Both the position numbers and the translations under genes were made by a program. From the NCBI GenBank assembly GCA_963714455.1, contig CAVQON010000020.1, positions 186,001 to 250,000 on the forward strand: a stretch of 64,000 bases of DNA, given 5' to 3'. The notes under the pieces are model-generated. The model was given only the letters and a program-made list of their open reading frames with translations, had not been told where the DNA came from and did not search any database. Shown here piece by piece: positions 7,865 through 16,730 of the stretch (its first letter is position 1; each line of letters starts with the position of its first letter). This stretch comes from CAVQGZ01 sp963714455. GTDB lineage: Bacteria > Actinomycetota > Actinomycetes > Jiangellales > Jiangellaceae.

Positions 7865-7882
7865 CGCAGGGTCCAGCCTAGG

Positions 7883-8350
7883 TCAGTCGATGCCGAGGTC
7901 ACGCCGCAGCTTCGCGACGTGACCGGTGGCCTTGACGTTGTAGAGAGCCTTCTGCACGACCCCGTCGGCGTCCAGCACGAACGTCGAGCGGATCACGCCC
8001 GTCACCGTCTTGCCGTACAGCTTCTTCTCCCCGAAGGCGCCGTAGGTGGTCAGCGTCTGCTTCGACGGGTCCGACAGCAGCGGGAACGTCAGCGCCTCTG
8101 TCTGCGCGAACGCGGCGAGCTTCTCGACCGGGTCCGGCGAGACACCGACCACCTGGTAGCCGTGGGCGGCGAGGGATGCCAGGTTGTCGCGAAAGTCGCA
8201 GGCCTGGGTCGTGCACCCGGGCGTGGACGCTGCGGGGAAGAAGTACAGGACGACCGGTTGGCCGCGCAGGTCGTCGAGTGACAGCGTGGTGCCATCGGCG
8301 ATGGGCAACGAGAACGCGGGCGCGGCCTCGCCGGGGCTGAGTCGGGTCAC
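7883..8350 (-). CDS. bcp: Thioredoxin-dependent peroxiredoxin (Bcp/PrxQ)
   Basis: Reduces hydrogen peroxide and organic peroxides. The motif ASTPGCTTQACDFRD holds the peroxidatic Cys and, five residues on, the resolving Cys of the Bcp class. Fold markers LSPGEAAPAFSLP, LRGQPVVLYFFPAA and VTGVIRSTFVLDADG are present. I start at the GTG at 8350 (VTRLSPGE), giving 155 residues; the open frame extends to 8392 but that stretch is unlike the family. Divergent from cbiM with about 60 bp between starts. Confidence 0.94.
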   Translation of the reverse strand: MTRLSPGEAAPAFSLPIADGTTLSLDDLRGQPVVLYFFPAASTPGCTTQACDFRDNLASLAAHGYQVVGVSPDPVEKLAAFAQTEALTFPLLSDPSKQTLTTYGAFGEKKLYGKTVTGVIRSTFVLDADGVVQKALYNVKATGHVAKLRRDLGID

Positions 8351-8412
8351 GCCGACGCAGGCTAGTTGCTCCGGGGGTGCACACGCGACCATGTCGCATC
8401 TACAGTTCCCGC

Positions 8413-9456
8413 ATGCACGTACCCGACGGCTTTCTCGACGTCCCCACCTCGCTCGCGACCGGCGTGTTCGCCGCCGGCACGATCGCTGTCGCGCTGAAGA
8501 AGTCGCGCGACGAGCTCAGCGAGAAGACAGCCCCGATGGCCGGGCTCACCGCCGCGTTCGTCTTCGCCGTCCAGATGATCAACTTTCCGGTCGGGGTGGG
8601 AACCAGTGGGCACCTCATGGGTGGGGCGCTCGCTGCCGTCCTCGTCGGACCCTGGACGGCGGTGCTGGTGCTGAGCGTGGTGCTGATGGTGCAGGCGCTG
8701 GTGTTCGCCGACGGGGGGTTGACGGCGCTCGGCACCAACATCACGCTGATCGGCATCGTCACGGTCTTCGTCGGGTGGGGCGTCACGAAGCTCATCCTGC
8801 AGTTCCTCCCCAAGCGTCCCGCGTCGGTGGTGCCGGCCTCGTTCGTCGGGGCGCTGCTGTCGGTGCCGGCGGCTGCGGGGGTCTTCGTGCTGCTGTACAT
8901 GGTCGGTGGCGCCACCGAGCTGCCGTTCGGCGCCCTCATGGCCACGATGCTCGGCTGGCACACGCTCATCGGCCTGGGCGAGGCTTTCATCACCGCGGCC
9001 ACCGTCGGCGCGGTCGTCGCGGTGCGGCCCGACCTGGTCTACGCCGCCCGCGGTCTCGGCTCGTCCCTGGTGCTGCGCACCCCGGACGGCCAGGAGATCC
9101 CGGCCGGCGAGCTGGAGCCCGTGGACGAGCCGGCGCGTCGCTCGCCATGGCCGCTGCTGGCCGGCGGGCTCGGCGTCACGCTGGTGCTGGCCGGGGCGCT
9201 CAGCTTCTTCGCCTCGTCCAACCCCGACGGGCTGGAGTATGTGGCCGAGGACCAGGGGTTCATCGAGTCGGCAGAAGACTCCGCGGTCGGTGGGTGGTCG
9301 CTGGCCGACTACGGCGACGTCGGGAACATCCCTGTCGGCGTTGCCGGCCTGATCGGCGTCGGGGTCACCATCCTGCTCGGACTCGCTCTGTTCACCTGGC
9401 TGGGGCGTCGCTCGGCGTCGGCGGGGTCCCAACCGTCTGACCGAGCCGGCGTCTGA
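8413..9456 (+). CDS. cbiM: ECF cobalt transporter, CbiM substrate component fused to CbiN-like domain
   Basis: Substrate-binding membrane component of a cobalt (possibly nickel) ECF transporter. The N-terminus MHVPDGFLDVPTSL is the metal-binding CbiM/NikM signature, so the ATG at 8413 is secure. Residues about 1-215 are the multi-helix CbiM core. Residues about 245-340 form a CbiN/PDGLE-type module: helix, SSNPDGLEYVAEDQGF, then a last helix before the C-terminal tail. Fusion of M and N in one chain is known. cbiQ follows 2 bases later and cbiO overlaps cbiQ. No cobalamin riboswitch fits the short upstream gap. Confidence 0.93.
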   Translation: MHVPDGFLDVPTSLATGVFAAGTIAVALKKSRDELSEKTAPMAGLTAAFVFAVQMINFPVGVGTSGHLMGGALAAVLVGPWTAVLVLSVVLMVQALVFADGGLTALGTNITLIGIVTVFVGWGVTKLILQFLPKRPASVVPASFVGALLSVPAAAGVFVLLYMVGGATELPFGALMATMLGWHTLIGLGEAFITAATVGAVVAVRPDLVYAARGLGSSLVLRTPDGQEIPAGELEPVDEPARRSPWPLLAGGLGVTLVLAGALSFFASSNPDGLEYVAEDQGFIESAEDSAVGGWSLADYGDVGNIPVGVAGLIGVGVTILLGLALFTWLGRRSASAGSQPSDRAGV

Positions 9457-9457
9457 G

Positions 9458-10218
9458 GTGGCCGGCGGCCACGTCCACAAGCTCTACCGGCACGGGCACT
9501 CGCCCGTGCACCGGCTGCCCGCGCACGTGAAGGTCGTGACGCTGCTGGCCTTCGTCATCGCGGTGGTCGCGACCCCGCGCGAGGCCTTCTGGGCCTTCGG
9601 GGTGTATGCCGTCCTGCTGGTCGGAGTCGCCGTCGTGGCGCGGGTTCCCGGCCCGTTCATCCTGCGGCGCATGGTCGTGGAGATCCCGTTCGTGGTCTTC
9701 GCCCTGCTGCTGCCGTTCATCGCCGCCGGTGAACGAGTCGACGTGCTCGGGCTGTCGCTGTCGCAAGAAGGGCTGCTGGCCGGCTGGAACATCCTCGCCA
9801 AGGGCACGCTCGGGGTTGTGGCGTCCATCCTGCTTGCTGCCACGACCGACGCCCGGTCGCTGCTGCTGGCCCTGCAGCGGCTGCGGGTTCCGCCGGTGCT
9901 GGTCGAGATCACCTCGTTCATGGTGCGCTACGCCGACGTGATCACCGACGAGATGCGCCGGATGAAGATCGCGCGGGAGTCGCGCGGGTTCGTCGGCGGG
10001 TCACGCAAACAGCTCGGGGTGGTGGCCGCGTCGGCCGGGGCGCTGTTCATCCGCTCCTACGAACGAGGCGAGCGCGTGCACCTCGCGATGCTGTCGCGCG
10101 GGTACGGCGGGCAGCTGCCCGTGCTGGAGGTGCAGACCGCCGCGCCCGTGCAGTGGGTCAGCGCTGCTCTGGTGCCGCTCACCGCGCTCGTCGTCTCGGT
10201 TGTTGCTTGGATGACCCT

Positions 10219-10222
<4 letters not shown>
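9458..10222 (+). CDS. cbiQ: ECF cobalt transporter membrane component CbiQ
   Basis: T component that couples ATP hydrolysis by CbiO to metal uptake through CbiM. 254 residues with about six hydrophobic segments and the two coupling-helix motifs of the family (MKIARESRGFVGG and LAMLSRGYGG). GTG start at 9458, one base after the cbiM stop. Its stop TGA overlaps the GTG of cbiO (GTGA, 10219-10222). The tight packing shows one operon. Confidence 0.94.
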
Positions 10223-10974
<752 letters not shown>

Positions 10975-10992
10975 ATCGGTAGTGTGCGGCGT

Positions 10993-11283
10993 GTGACGTC
11001 GACACCCCCACGATCGCCGGACGACATCGAGCGAGATCTCGCTGCCACGCGCGCCCGGTTCACCGCGACCCTGGACGAGCTGTCGGTGCGCACGCAGCCC
11101 GAAGCGCTCGGCGAAGACATCAGTGCTGCGGCCAGGTCAGCGGCCAGCGACGGGATGGCGAAGGCCAAGACCTGGGCGGGGGTCGGCCCGGACTCCACCG
11201 GCCTACGGCCCGAGCTCGTCGGTGCCATGGCCGGGGCCGGGTTGGCCGTTGTGATCCTGCTGCTCCGGTCACGCCGCCGCTAG
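10993..11283 (+). CDS. DUF3618 domain protein
   Basis: Small protein of 96 residues. The N-terminal segment DDIERDLAATRARFTATLDELSVRTQPEALGEDI is the DUF3618 pattern, predicted helical. A single C-terminal transmembrane helix (LVGAMAGAGLAVVILLL) ends in RSRRR, so it is likely a small inner-membrane protein with a cytoplasmic head. GTG at 10993 chosen; GTG at 10984 adds three residues. Function unknown. Confidence 0.85.
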   Translation: MTSTPPRSPDDIERDLAATRARFTATLDELSVRTQPEALGEDISAAARSAASDGMAKAKTWAGVGPDSTGLRPELVGAMAGAGLAVVILLLRSRRR

Positions 11284-11298
11284 GGCTGAGCAGACGCT

Positions 11299-11769
11299 GT
11301 GACCGAGTCGGTCTGGGACTACCCGCGTCCGCCACGCGTCGAGCCGTCCACCGAGCACGTCGTCGTCACCCACAAGGGCCGGCGCATCGTCGACACCCGC
11401 CGCTCGTTGCGGGTTCTGGAGACCAGCCACCCGCCCACCTACTACGTGCCGGTCGTCGACGTGGCCGACGGGGTGCTGCGCCCCGCTGCGTCGGGGCTGC
11501 GCACCCTGTGCGAGTTCAAGGGCCAGGCGCAGTACTGGGACCTCGTTCTTGACGGCGACCGGGTGAGCGAGGTCGGCTGGTCGTTCCCCCGACCCACCCC
11601 GGGCTTCGAGGTGCTGAGCGAGACCGTCGCCCTCTACCCCGGACGTGTCGACGAGTGCCTCGTCGACGACCAGGTCGTGCAGCCCCAGCCGGGCGGCTTC
11701 TACGGCGGATGGATCACCTCGCGGGTGCGTGGCCCCTTCAAGGGCGCGCCGGGCACGATGGGGTGGTGA
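11299..11769 (+). CDS. DUF427 domain protein
   Basis: Protein of 156 residues with the DUF427 fold: HVVVTHKGRRIVDTRRSLRVLETSHPPTYYVPVVDV, CEFKGQAQYWDL and the late YPGRVDECLVDD. The family is widespread in actinobacteria; biochemical function is not established. GTG start. Its stop lies in a GTGA overlap with the next GroES-like gene (11766-11769), the first link of a three-gene translationally coupled set. Confidence 0.88.
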   Translation: MTESVWDYPRPPRVEPSTEHVVVTHKGRRIVDTRRSLRVLETSHPPTYYVPVVDVADGVLRPAASGLRTLCEFKGQAQYWDLVLDGDRVSEVGWSFPRPTPGFEVLSETVALYPGRVDECLVDDQVVQPQPGGFYGGWITSRVRGPFKGAPGTMGW

Positions 11770-12107
11770 GCACGGGTACTCCGATGGGCGCCGACAAGCT
11801 TCCGCTGCGGCTTCTGCACGACCGGGTGCTGGTCGCCAGCGACGCCGCGGAGGGGGAGCGCCGCTCGTCGGCAGGCATCGTGATCCCCGCCACGGCCGCC
11901 GTCGGACGGCGCCTGTCGTGGGGTCGGGTGGCCGCGGTAGGCGCGAACGTCCGACTGGTGCGGGAGAGTGACCGGGTGCTGTACGACCCCGAGGACAAGG
12001 CCGAGGTGGAGCTGCGCGGCGACACCTACACCCTGCTGCGCGAGCGCGACCTGCACGCCGTCGCGTCCGAACGGCTGGGGGACGGTCAGCCCGGGCTGTA
12101 CCTGTGA
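11766..12107 (+). CDS. GroES-like co-chaperonin (Cpn10 family)
   Basis: Single-domain Cpn10-like protein of about 113 residues. Strand order follows GroES: LRLLHDRVLVASD, a mobile-loop segment with SAGIVIPATA (an IVI-type hydrophobic triplet as used to bind GroEL), WGRVAAVG, DRVLYDPEDKAEVELRGDTYTLLRERDLHAV. No GroEL gene is adjacent; instead it is coupled by GTGA overlaps to DUF427 upstream and a P450 downstream. An ATG at 11784 is an alternative start. It may be an accessory co-chaperonin; whether it binds chaperonin is inference. Confidence 0.85.
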   Translation: MSTGTPMGADKLPLRLLHDRVLVASDAAEGERRSSAGIVIPATAAVGRRLSWGRVAAVGANVRLVRESDRVLYDPEDKAEVELRGDTYTLLRERDLHAVASERLGDGQPGLYL

Positions 12108-13456
12108 ACGATGGGCAGCGTCCTGCGGGGCCCGAGCCGATCCAGATGCTCGCCTCGCTGCGACGCATGCTCACCGACCCGCTCGGCTACCTGTCCTGGG
12201 CCCGCGACACCTACGGGCCGATCACCGAGTTCGCCGTGTCCGACCCGCCGGCCGTCCTGCTCAGCGATCCCACCGACGTGCACCACGTGCTGGTCGCGAA
12301 CCACCGCGCGTACACGAAGCGGACGATCCAGTACGACACGTTGGCGACGGTCACCGGTGACGGGCTGCTGGTCTCCGACCCGCCGCTGTGGACGACGCGG
12401 CGCGCGATGGTGCAGCCGGGCTTCCACCGCGCAGGTCTGACCGCGGTGGCCGAGCACACCGTTGCTGCCGCGCAGGACGAGGCGGACGCGCTGCTGGCAC
12501 ACGCCGGCGGCCCGGTGGACGTCGACGAGGCCATGATGCACGCGGCGCTCGGGGTGGTCGGTGCGGCGCTGTTCTCCACCGACCTGTCCGGGCAGGCGGC
12601 GACGCTGGTGCCCGCCGTGCTGACCGCTCTCGACCGGGTGGTCGTGCGCGCCCGCTCGCCCTGGCTGCCGCCCGCGTCCGTGCCGACCCCCGGCAACGTG
12701 CGGCTGCGCTCGGCACTGGCCACCATCGACGCCGCCGTGGCCTCGATGGTCGACGAGCGCCGCCGACGCGGGGACTCCGGCGACGACGTCCTCGGACTTC
12801 TGCTGGGCGACAAGATGGACGACCTGTCCGCCGACGACCTCGCCGGCGTGCGCAACGAGGTGGTCACGCTGCTGATCGCCGGGCACGAGACGGTCGCCAG
12901 CGCTCTCACCTGGACGTGGCACCTGCTCACCACCCATCCCGACGAGTACGCCCGGCTGCTCGACGAGGTCGACGCCCTCGACGGCCCCCCGCGCCTCGAC
13001 GACCTGGCACGGTTGCCCTTCACGCGGGCCGTGTTCGACGAGGCCCTGCGGCTGTACCCGCCGGCATGGGTGATCACCCGCACGGTCGCCGAGCCGGACA
13101 CGCTCGGCGGCTACCCGGTTGTGCCGGGGACGCTCGTGCTGATGAGTACGTATGCCCTGCACCGTGACCCGTCGCTGTGGAAGGACCCGGACACGTTCAT
13201 GCCGGCGCGGTGGCTCGACGCGGGTGACCCGGCGCCGCGCTGGTCGTACATCCCGTTCGGCGCGGGCATCCGCCAGTGCATCGGCAAAGACTTTGCGCTC
13301 GTGGAAGGGGTGCTCATGCTGGCGACGCTCGCGCAGCGCCTGGTCGTGCGCCGCTCACCTCGCCGACCCGAGCCAGGCGTGGCGGCCCTGGTGACGCTGC
13401 GGCCGAAGCGTGGCCTGTGGCTCGACGTGCACCGGCGGGCTCGAGCCCTCGCCTAG
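12104..13456 (+). CDS. Cytochrome P450
   Basis: Heme monooxygenase of 450 residues. Landmarks: I-helix LLIAGHETVASAL (acid/alcohol pair plus Thr for O2 activation), ExxR in FDEALRLYPP, and the heme loop FGAGIRQCIGKDFAL with the cysteine thiolate. No N-terminal membrane anchor, so it is a soluble bacterial type needing a separate redox partner, which is not nearby. The chain has a EALRLYPPAWVITR helix typical of fatty-acid or CYP4-like clans; substrate unknown. GTG start overlaps the GroES-like stop (GTGA). Followed 11 bases later by the FUSC gene. Confidence 0.95.
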   Translation: MNDGQRPAGPEPIQMLASLRRMLTDPLGYLSWARDTYGPITEFAVSDPPAVLLSDPTDVHHVLVANHRAYTKRTIQYDTLATVTGDGLLVSDPPLWTTRRAMVQPGFHRAGLTAVAEHTVAAAQDEADALLAHAGGPVDVDEAMMHAALGVVGAALFSTDLSGQAATLVPAVLTALDRVVVRARSPWLPPASVPTPGNVRLRSALATIDAAVASMVDERRRRGDSGDDVLGLLLGDKMDDLSADDLAGVRNEVVTLLIAGHETVASALTWTWHLLTTHPDEYARLLDEVDALDGPPRLDDLARLPFTRAVFDEALRLYPPAWVITRTVAEPDTLGGYPVVPGTLVLMSTYALHRDPSLWKDPDTFMPARWLDAGDPAPRWSYIPFGAGIRQCIGKDFALVEGVLMLATLAQRLVVRRSPRRPEPGVAALVTLRPKRGLWLDVHRRARALA

Positions 13457-13467
13457 CATCGGTGGCC

Positions 13468-14631
13468 ATGGCCGGGGTTCGAACGCTGTGGTTGAGCCCG
13501 TCCAAGCGTCTTCGCGCCGCTGCGCTGACGATCCTGCAGGCCTCGCTGGCCGCGATGATCGCGTGGTCGTTCTCCCGCTACGTGCTCGACCGGCCCGACC
13601 CCTTCTTCGCGCCCCTGGCCGCCATGAGCGCGATCGGGGTGTCGATGGAGCGTCGGTTGCGGCGCTCGACCGAGATGGTGCTCGGCGTGGCCGTCGGCAT
13701 CCTCGTCGGCGACCTGTTCATCGCATGGGCCGGACGTGGCGTGTGGCAGATCGGCCTGGTGGTCGCACTGGCCATGGGTGCGGCCGTGCTGCTGCGCGGC
13801 GGGCCCATCGTGGTGCTGCAGGCATCGTCGACGGCTGTGGTGATCGCGACGATCCTGCCGCCGGTCAGCGAGACCGGGTACGCCCTCGGCCGGTTCACCG
13901 ACGCCCTCATCGGTGGTGCGGTCGGGCTGGCCATGACGCTGCTGCTGCCCGCGCACCCCATGCGGCAGGTGACCCGAGTGGCAAGCCCTCTGCTGGACGG
14001 CATGCATCAGAGCCTGGTGCGGCTGGCGCGTGCGTTGCGCGAACGTGACGAGTCGCTTGCCGCGACGGCCCTGGCCGAGGCGCACGGGCTGCAGGTGAGC
14101 GTCGAGCAGCTCGCGACCGTGGTCGGCGCGAGCCACGAGATCGTTGTGCTGGCCCCCGGCCGCTGGAGCTCGCGGGAGACGCTGGCGCACATCGAGGTCG
14201 CCCTGCCCTACGTCGACGCCGCGGTGCGCGACATCCGGGTGCTGGCTCGACAGACGCAGTCCGCGCTGCAGCGCGGCGACGCCATCCCACCCGGGCTCGA
14301 CGTCGCCGTGGACGAGTGCGCGGTCGCCATCCAGGCGTTGCAGCGCTCGATCGACTCCGACGGCGACCTCGGGGCCGCGCGGGCAGCGTCCATCCGTGCC
14401 GCCCAGGCAGCGACCGACGCTGTGCAGCACACGTCCGGGATGCTCGCCCAGACCGTGGCCGGGCAAGTGCGTTCGGTCGCTGCCGACCTGCTCTACGCGA
14501 CCGGGCTGACCGCCGACGACGTCTCGCACCTGCTGCCGGACCTTCCCGAGCCGGTGAGCCGTCGCTCAGCTCGCCAGCAGGTCGCCCTGCCCCTCGACAC
14601 GAGCGACGACGTCGTTCGGCGCGAACCGTAG
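13468..14631 (+). CDS. FUSC-family membrane protein (aromatic acid exporter-like)
   Basis: Predicted inner-membrane protein of 387 residues. The first half has about six hydrophobic segments (ILQASLAAMIAWSF, PFFAPLAAMSAIGVSMERRLRRSTEMVLGVAVG, IGLVVALAMGAAVLL) in the FUSC/ArAE pattern; the second half is a soluble helical domain. Family members export small aromatic acids or other organics, but the substrate cannot be read here. ATG at 13468. Its last 66 bp overlap the 3' end of the convergent polymerase gene. Confidence 0.85.
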   Translation: MAGVRTLWLSPSKRLRAAALTILQASLAAMIAWSFSRYVLDRPDPFFAPLAAMSAIGVSMERRLRRSTEMVLGVAVGILVGDLFIAWAGRGVWQIGLVVALAMGAAVLLRGGPIVVLQASSTAVVIATILPPVSETGYALGRFTDALIGGAVGLAMTLLLPAHPMRQVTRVASPLLDGMHQSLVRLARALRERDESLAATALAEAHGLQVSVEQLATVVGASHEIVVLAPGRWSSRETLAHIEVALPYVDAAVRDIRVLARQTQSALQRGDAIPPGLDVAVDECAVAIQALQRSIDSDGDLGAARAASIRAAQAATDAVQHTSGMLAQTVAGQVRSVAADLLYATGLTADDVSHLLPDLPEPVSRRSARQQVALPLDTSDDVVRREP

Positions 14632-15471
14632 GGCCTGCGGGTCGCCGGCGTCGACGGCGTTGGACACCTCGTCCCAGGTGAGTGGCGTGGCCACCGACGG
14701 GGTCGGGCGACCCCGCAGCGAGTAGGGGGAGATGGTCGTCTTGCCGCCGTGGTTCTGGCTCCAGTCCACGAACACCTTGCCGCGCCGGGCCTTGGTGTCC
14801 ATGGACGACAGCACCAGCCCGCTGTGCTCACGTTCCAGCTTCTCCGCGAGCTGCTGCGCCAGGCGGCGGGTGTCGGCCCAGGCCAGCGACCCGTCGAGCG
14901 CGGCGTAGAGCTGCATGCCCTTGCTGCCGCTGGTGGACGGGCGCGCGTGCAGCCCGATGTCGGCGAGCACGTCGTGGGCAAGAAGCGCGACGGTGCAGCA
15001 GGCGATGACGTCGGCCGGGGGACCGGGGTCGAGGTCGACCACGAGGCGGTCCGGGTTGGCGGGCCGGTCGTCGGCGTCGAGGCGCCACTGCGGGACGTGC
15101 AGCTCGAGCCCGGCGAGGTTGGCCACCCATACCAGGCCGGGCAGGTCGTCGACGGTGACGAAGCGGATGGTCTCCCGGTTCTTGGTGCTGCCGGGCACGG
15201 GTAGCTCGACCTGGTGCACCCAGTCGGGGGCGGTGCGCGCGACGTTCTTCTCGAAGAACCCGGGCGCGTCGGTGCCGTTCGGCCAGCGGCGCAGGGTGAG
15301 CGGGCGTCCGGTGATGTGGGGCAGCAGCACCGGGGCGACGGCGGAGTAGTAGGCGATCACGTCGCCCTTCGTCGTCCCGTCGGAGTAGAGCGGCTTGTCG
15401 AGGTTGCTCAGCGACAGCTGACGTCCGCCGACCGACACCGCCACGCGCTCTGCGCTGCCCTTCGCCGCCAT
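14566..15471 (-). CDS. LigD-type primase-polymerase domain protein (stand-alone PolDom)
   Basis: Archaeo-eukaryotic primase-type polymerase, as in the polymerase domain of LigD used in bacterial end joining. Visible motifs: LSNLDKPLYSDG, GRPLTLRRWPNG, FFEKNVARTAPDWV, the catalytic DRLVVDLDPGP (Asp-x-Asp), RPSTSGSKGMQLYA and the late DTKARRGKVFVDWSQN. 301 residues, with no nuclease or ligase domain, so it is a stand-alone PolDom. ATG at 15471 has a strong AAGGAGG eight bases upstream. No ku or ligase gene is in this window. Confidence 0.93.
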   Translation of the reverse strand: MAAKGSAERVAVSVGGRQLSLSNLDKPLYSDGTTKGDVIAYYSAVAPVLLPHITGRPLTLRRWPNGTDAPGFFEKNVARTAPDWVHQVELPVPGSTKNRETIRFVTVDDLPGLVWVANLAGLELHVPQWRLDADDRPANPDRLVVDLDPGPPADVIACCTVALLAHDVLADIGLHARPSTSGSKGMQLYAALDGSLAWADTRRLAQQLAEKLEREHSGLVLSSMDTKARRGKVFVDWSQNHGGKTTISPYSLRGRPTPSVATPLTWDEVSNAVDAGDPQALRFAPNDVVARVEGQGDLLAS

Positions 15472-15565
15472 GCCGTCCTCCTTTCTGGGGACGGTATCCG
15501 GGTGATGAGCGTGGGAGGCTCTACTCTGCAATCATCGAGTCGGGCATATGGGACGGAGCCGGGTC

Positions 15566-16348
15566 ATGAGCCAGCAGGCGGCGGCGCCGTTGCGGCTCAC
15601 GCGACGGGGACGTCTCGCGATCACCGTCACTGTGACCGCCCTCCTGGTTGCCACGATCGCCTTCGTCACCGGACGGGACTCCGATGCGGTCCCCGCTCCC
15701 GCCGAACCCAAGGCGTCGGCTGAGTCGGGCTCGGCGGCTGTGGCGGACGCGTCAGCTCCCTCGGCTCCACCCCGGCCGACCCCCGTCCCCGAGCGGGTGG
15801 TCTCGCAGTCCGGGTCGGGCGAGCTCACCGTGGTGTCGGGCAGCGCCGGGTCACCGTCCGACGACGCCCAGGTGGTGCGCTACCGCGTGCTGGTGGAGGA
15901 CGGCCTGCGGGTGCGCGGCGACGCCGTGAACGGGCGGGAGTTCGCGCGGATCGTCCATCGGGTGCTCACCGACAGGCGCGGCTGGCAGTCTATCGACGGG
16001 GTGCGCTTCGTCCGGGTGGCTGACGACACCGCCGACGTCGATGTGGTGCTGGCGTCACCCGACACGACGGACCGGCTGTGCGAGCCGTTGGGGACGGGCG
16101 GCTGGCTCTCCTGCTACAACGGCTCGGCCACGGTGCTCAACGCGCGCCGCTGGTTCTCCGGGGCCGACAGCTACGGCGACGACCTCGTCAGGTACCGCCG
16201 CTACCTCGTCTCGCACGAGATGGGCCACTACCTGGGCCATCAGCACGTCGACTGCCCCGCGCCCGGGGCGCCGGCCCCGGTGATGGTGCAGCAGACCAAG
16301 TCGCTCTACGGCTGCGCGAAGAACCCCTGGCCCGCCGCTTCGTCCTGA
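15566..16348 (+). CDS. DUF3152 membrane-anchored zinc-metalloprotease-like protein
   Basis: Actinobacterial extracytoplasmic protein of about 260 residues. An N-terminal signal anchor (LAITVTVTALLVATIAFV) is followed by a Pro/Ala/Ser-rich linker and a C-terminal catalytic-type domain. The motif SHEMGHYLGHQHVDC fits a zinc HExxHxxxxxH site, and the family (DUF3152) is metzincin-like. Cysteines at LCEPL, LSCYNG, DCPAP and GCAKN could form disulfides outside the cell. ATG at 15566 is preferred (GGAG upstream); ATG at 15548 is an alternative. Substrate unknown. Confidence 0.88.
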   Translation: MSQQAAAPLRLTRRGRLAITVTVTALLVATIAFVTGRDSDAVPAPAEPKASAESGSAAVADASAPSAPPRPTPVPERVVSQSGSGELTVVSGSAGSPSDDAQVVRYRVLVEDGLRVRGDAVNGREFARIVHRVLTDRRGWQSIDGVRFVRVADDTADVDVVLASPDTTDRLCEPLGTGGWLSCYNGSATVLNARRWFSGADSYGDDLVRYRRYLVSHEMGHYLGHQHVDCPAPGAPAPVMVQQTKSLYGCAKNPWPAASS

Positions 16349-16730
16349 CCGCGTCCGGCAGCCCTCGTGCCCTGGTACCGGTGGCGGCTTGGGTGGGGGG
16401 ATCGTTGTCTCGGGTCCGCCGGTATCAAGGCGGCATATGCGTAGGCGGGGCTGCCTGATTGCACCCCGAAGGTAGGTAGCGCTACCTGGGCCGCACCGCG
16501 ACGAGGTCGAGGTGACCCGAGCCGCACCGCGACACGGCGGATCTGGCGCGAACTGCACCGTGATGCGGTGGTGGCGCACCGAGACGCACCGTGACGCCTC
16601 TCGCGGTGCCTCGACCTGGGTGGAGCAACGACCTGCGCCGTGCAACAACCTGCTCGGTGTGAAGCCGGCGTGCCTCGGATGCCGCGACGGCGACGCTGGT
16701 GACTCGGTAGCGGCGTACTCGGACCTCGCG
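16349..16730. other. Gene-free stretch with degenerate ~32-bp repeats and a palindrome
   Basis: No convincing coding sequence. From about 16490 to 16620 a motif like GCCGCACCGCGAC recurs four times at 30-32 bp steps in increasingly altered form. A perfect 14-bp palindrome AGGTAGCGCTACCT lies at 16474-16487. The stretch flanks a DUF222/HNH gene of the 13E12 repeat family, which is often embedded in repeat DNA. Confidence 0.5.
16474..16487. repeat. Perfect 14-bp palindrome
   Basis: AGGTAGCGCTACCT is self-complementary with no loop. It is in the non-coding gap between DUF3152 and the DUF222/HNH gene, next to degenerate direct repeats. Possible protein-binding or endonuclease site; no function shown. 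Confidence 0.45.

Noticed and set aside
8351..8412. Cobalamin riboswitch upstream of cbiM
   Set aside because: The gap is about 60 bp, far shorter than the element, and I see no B12-box-like core.
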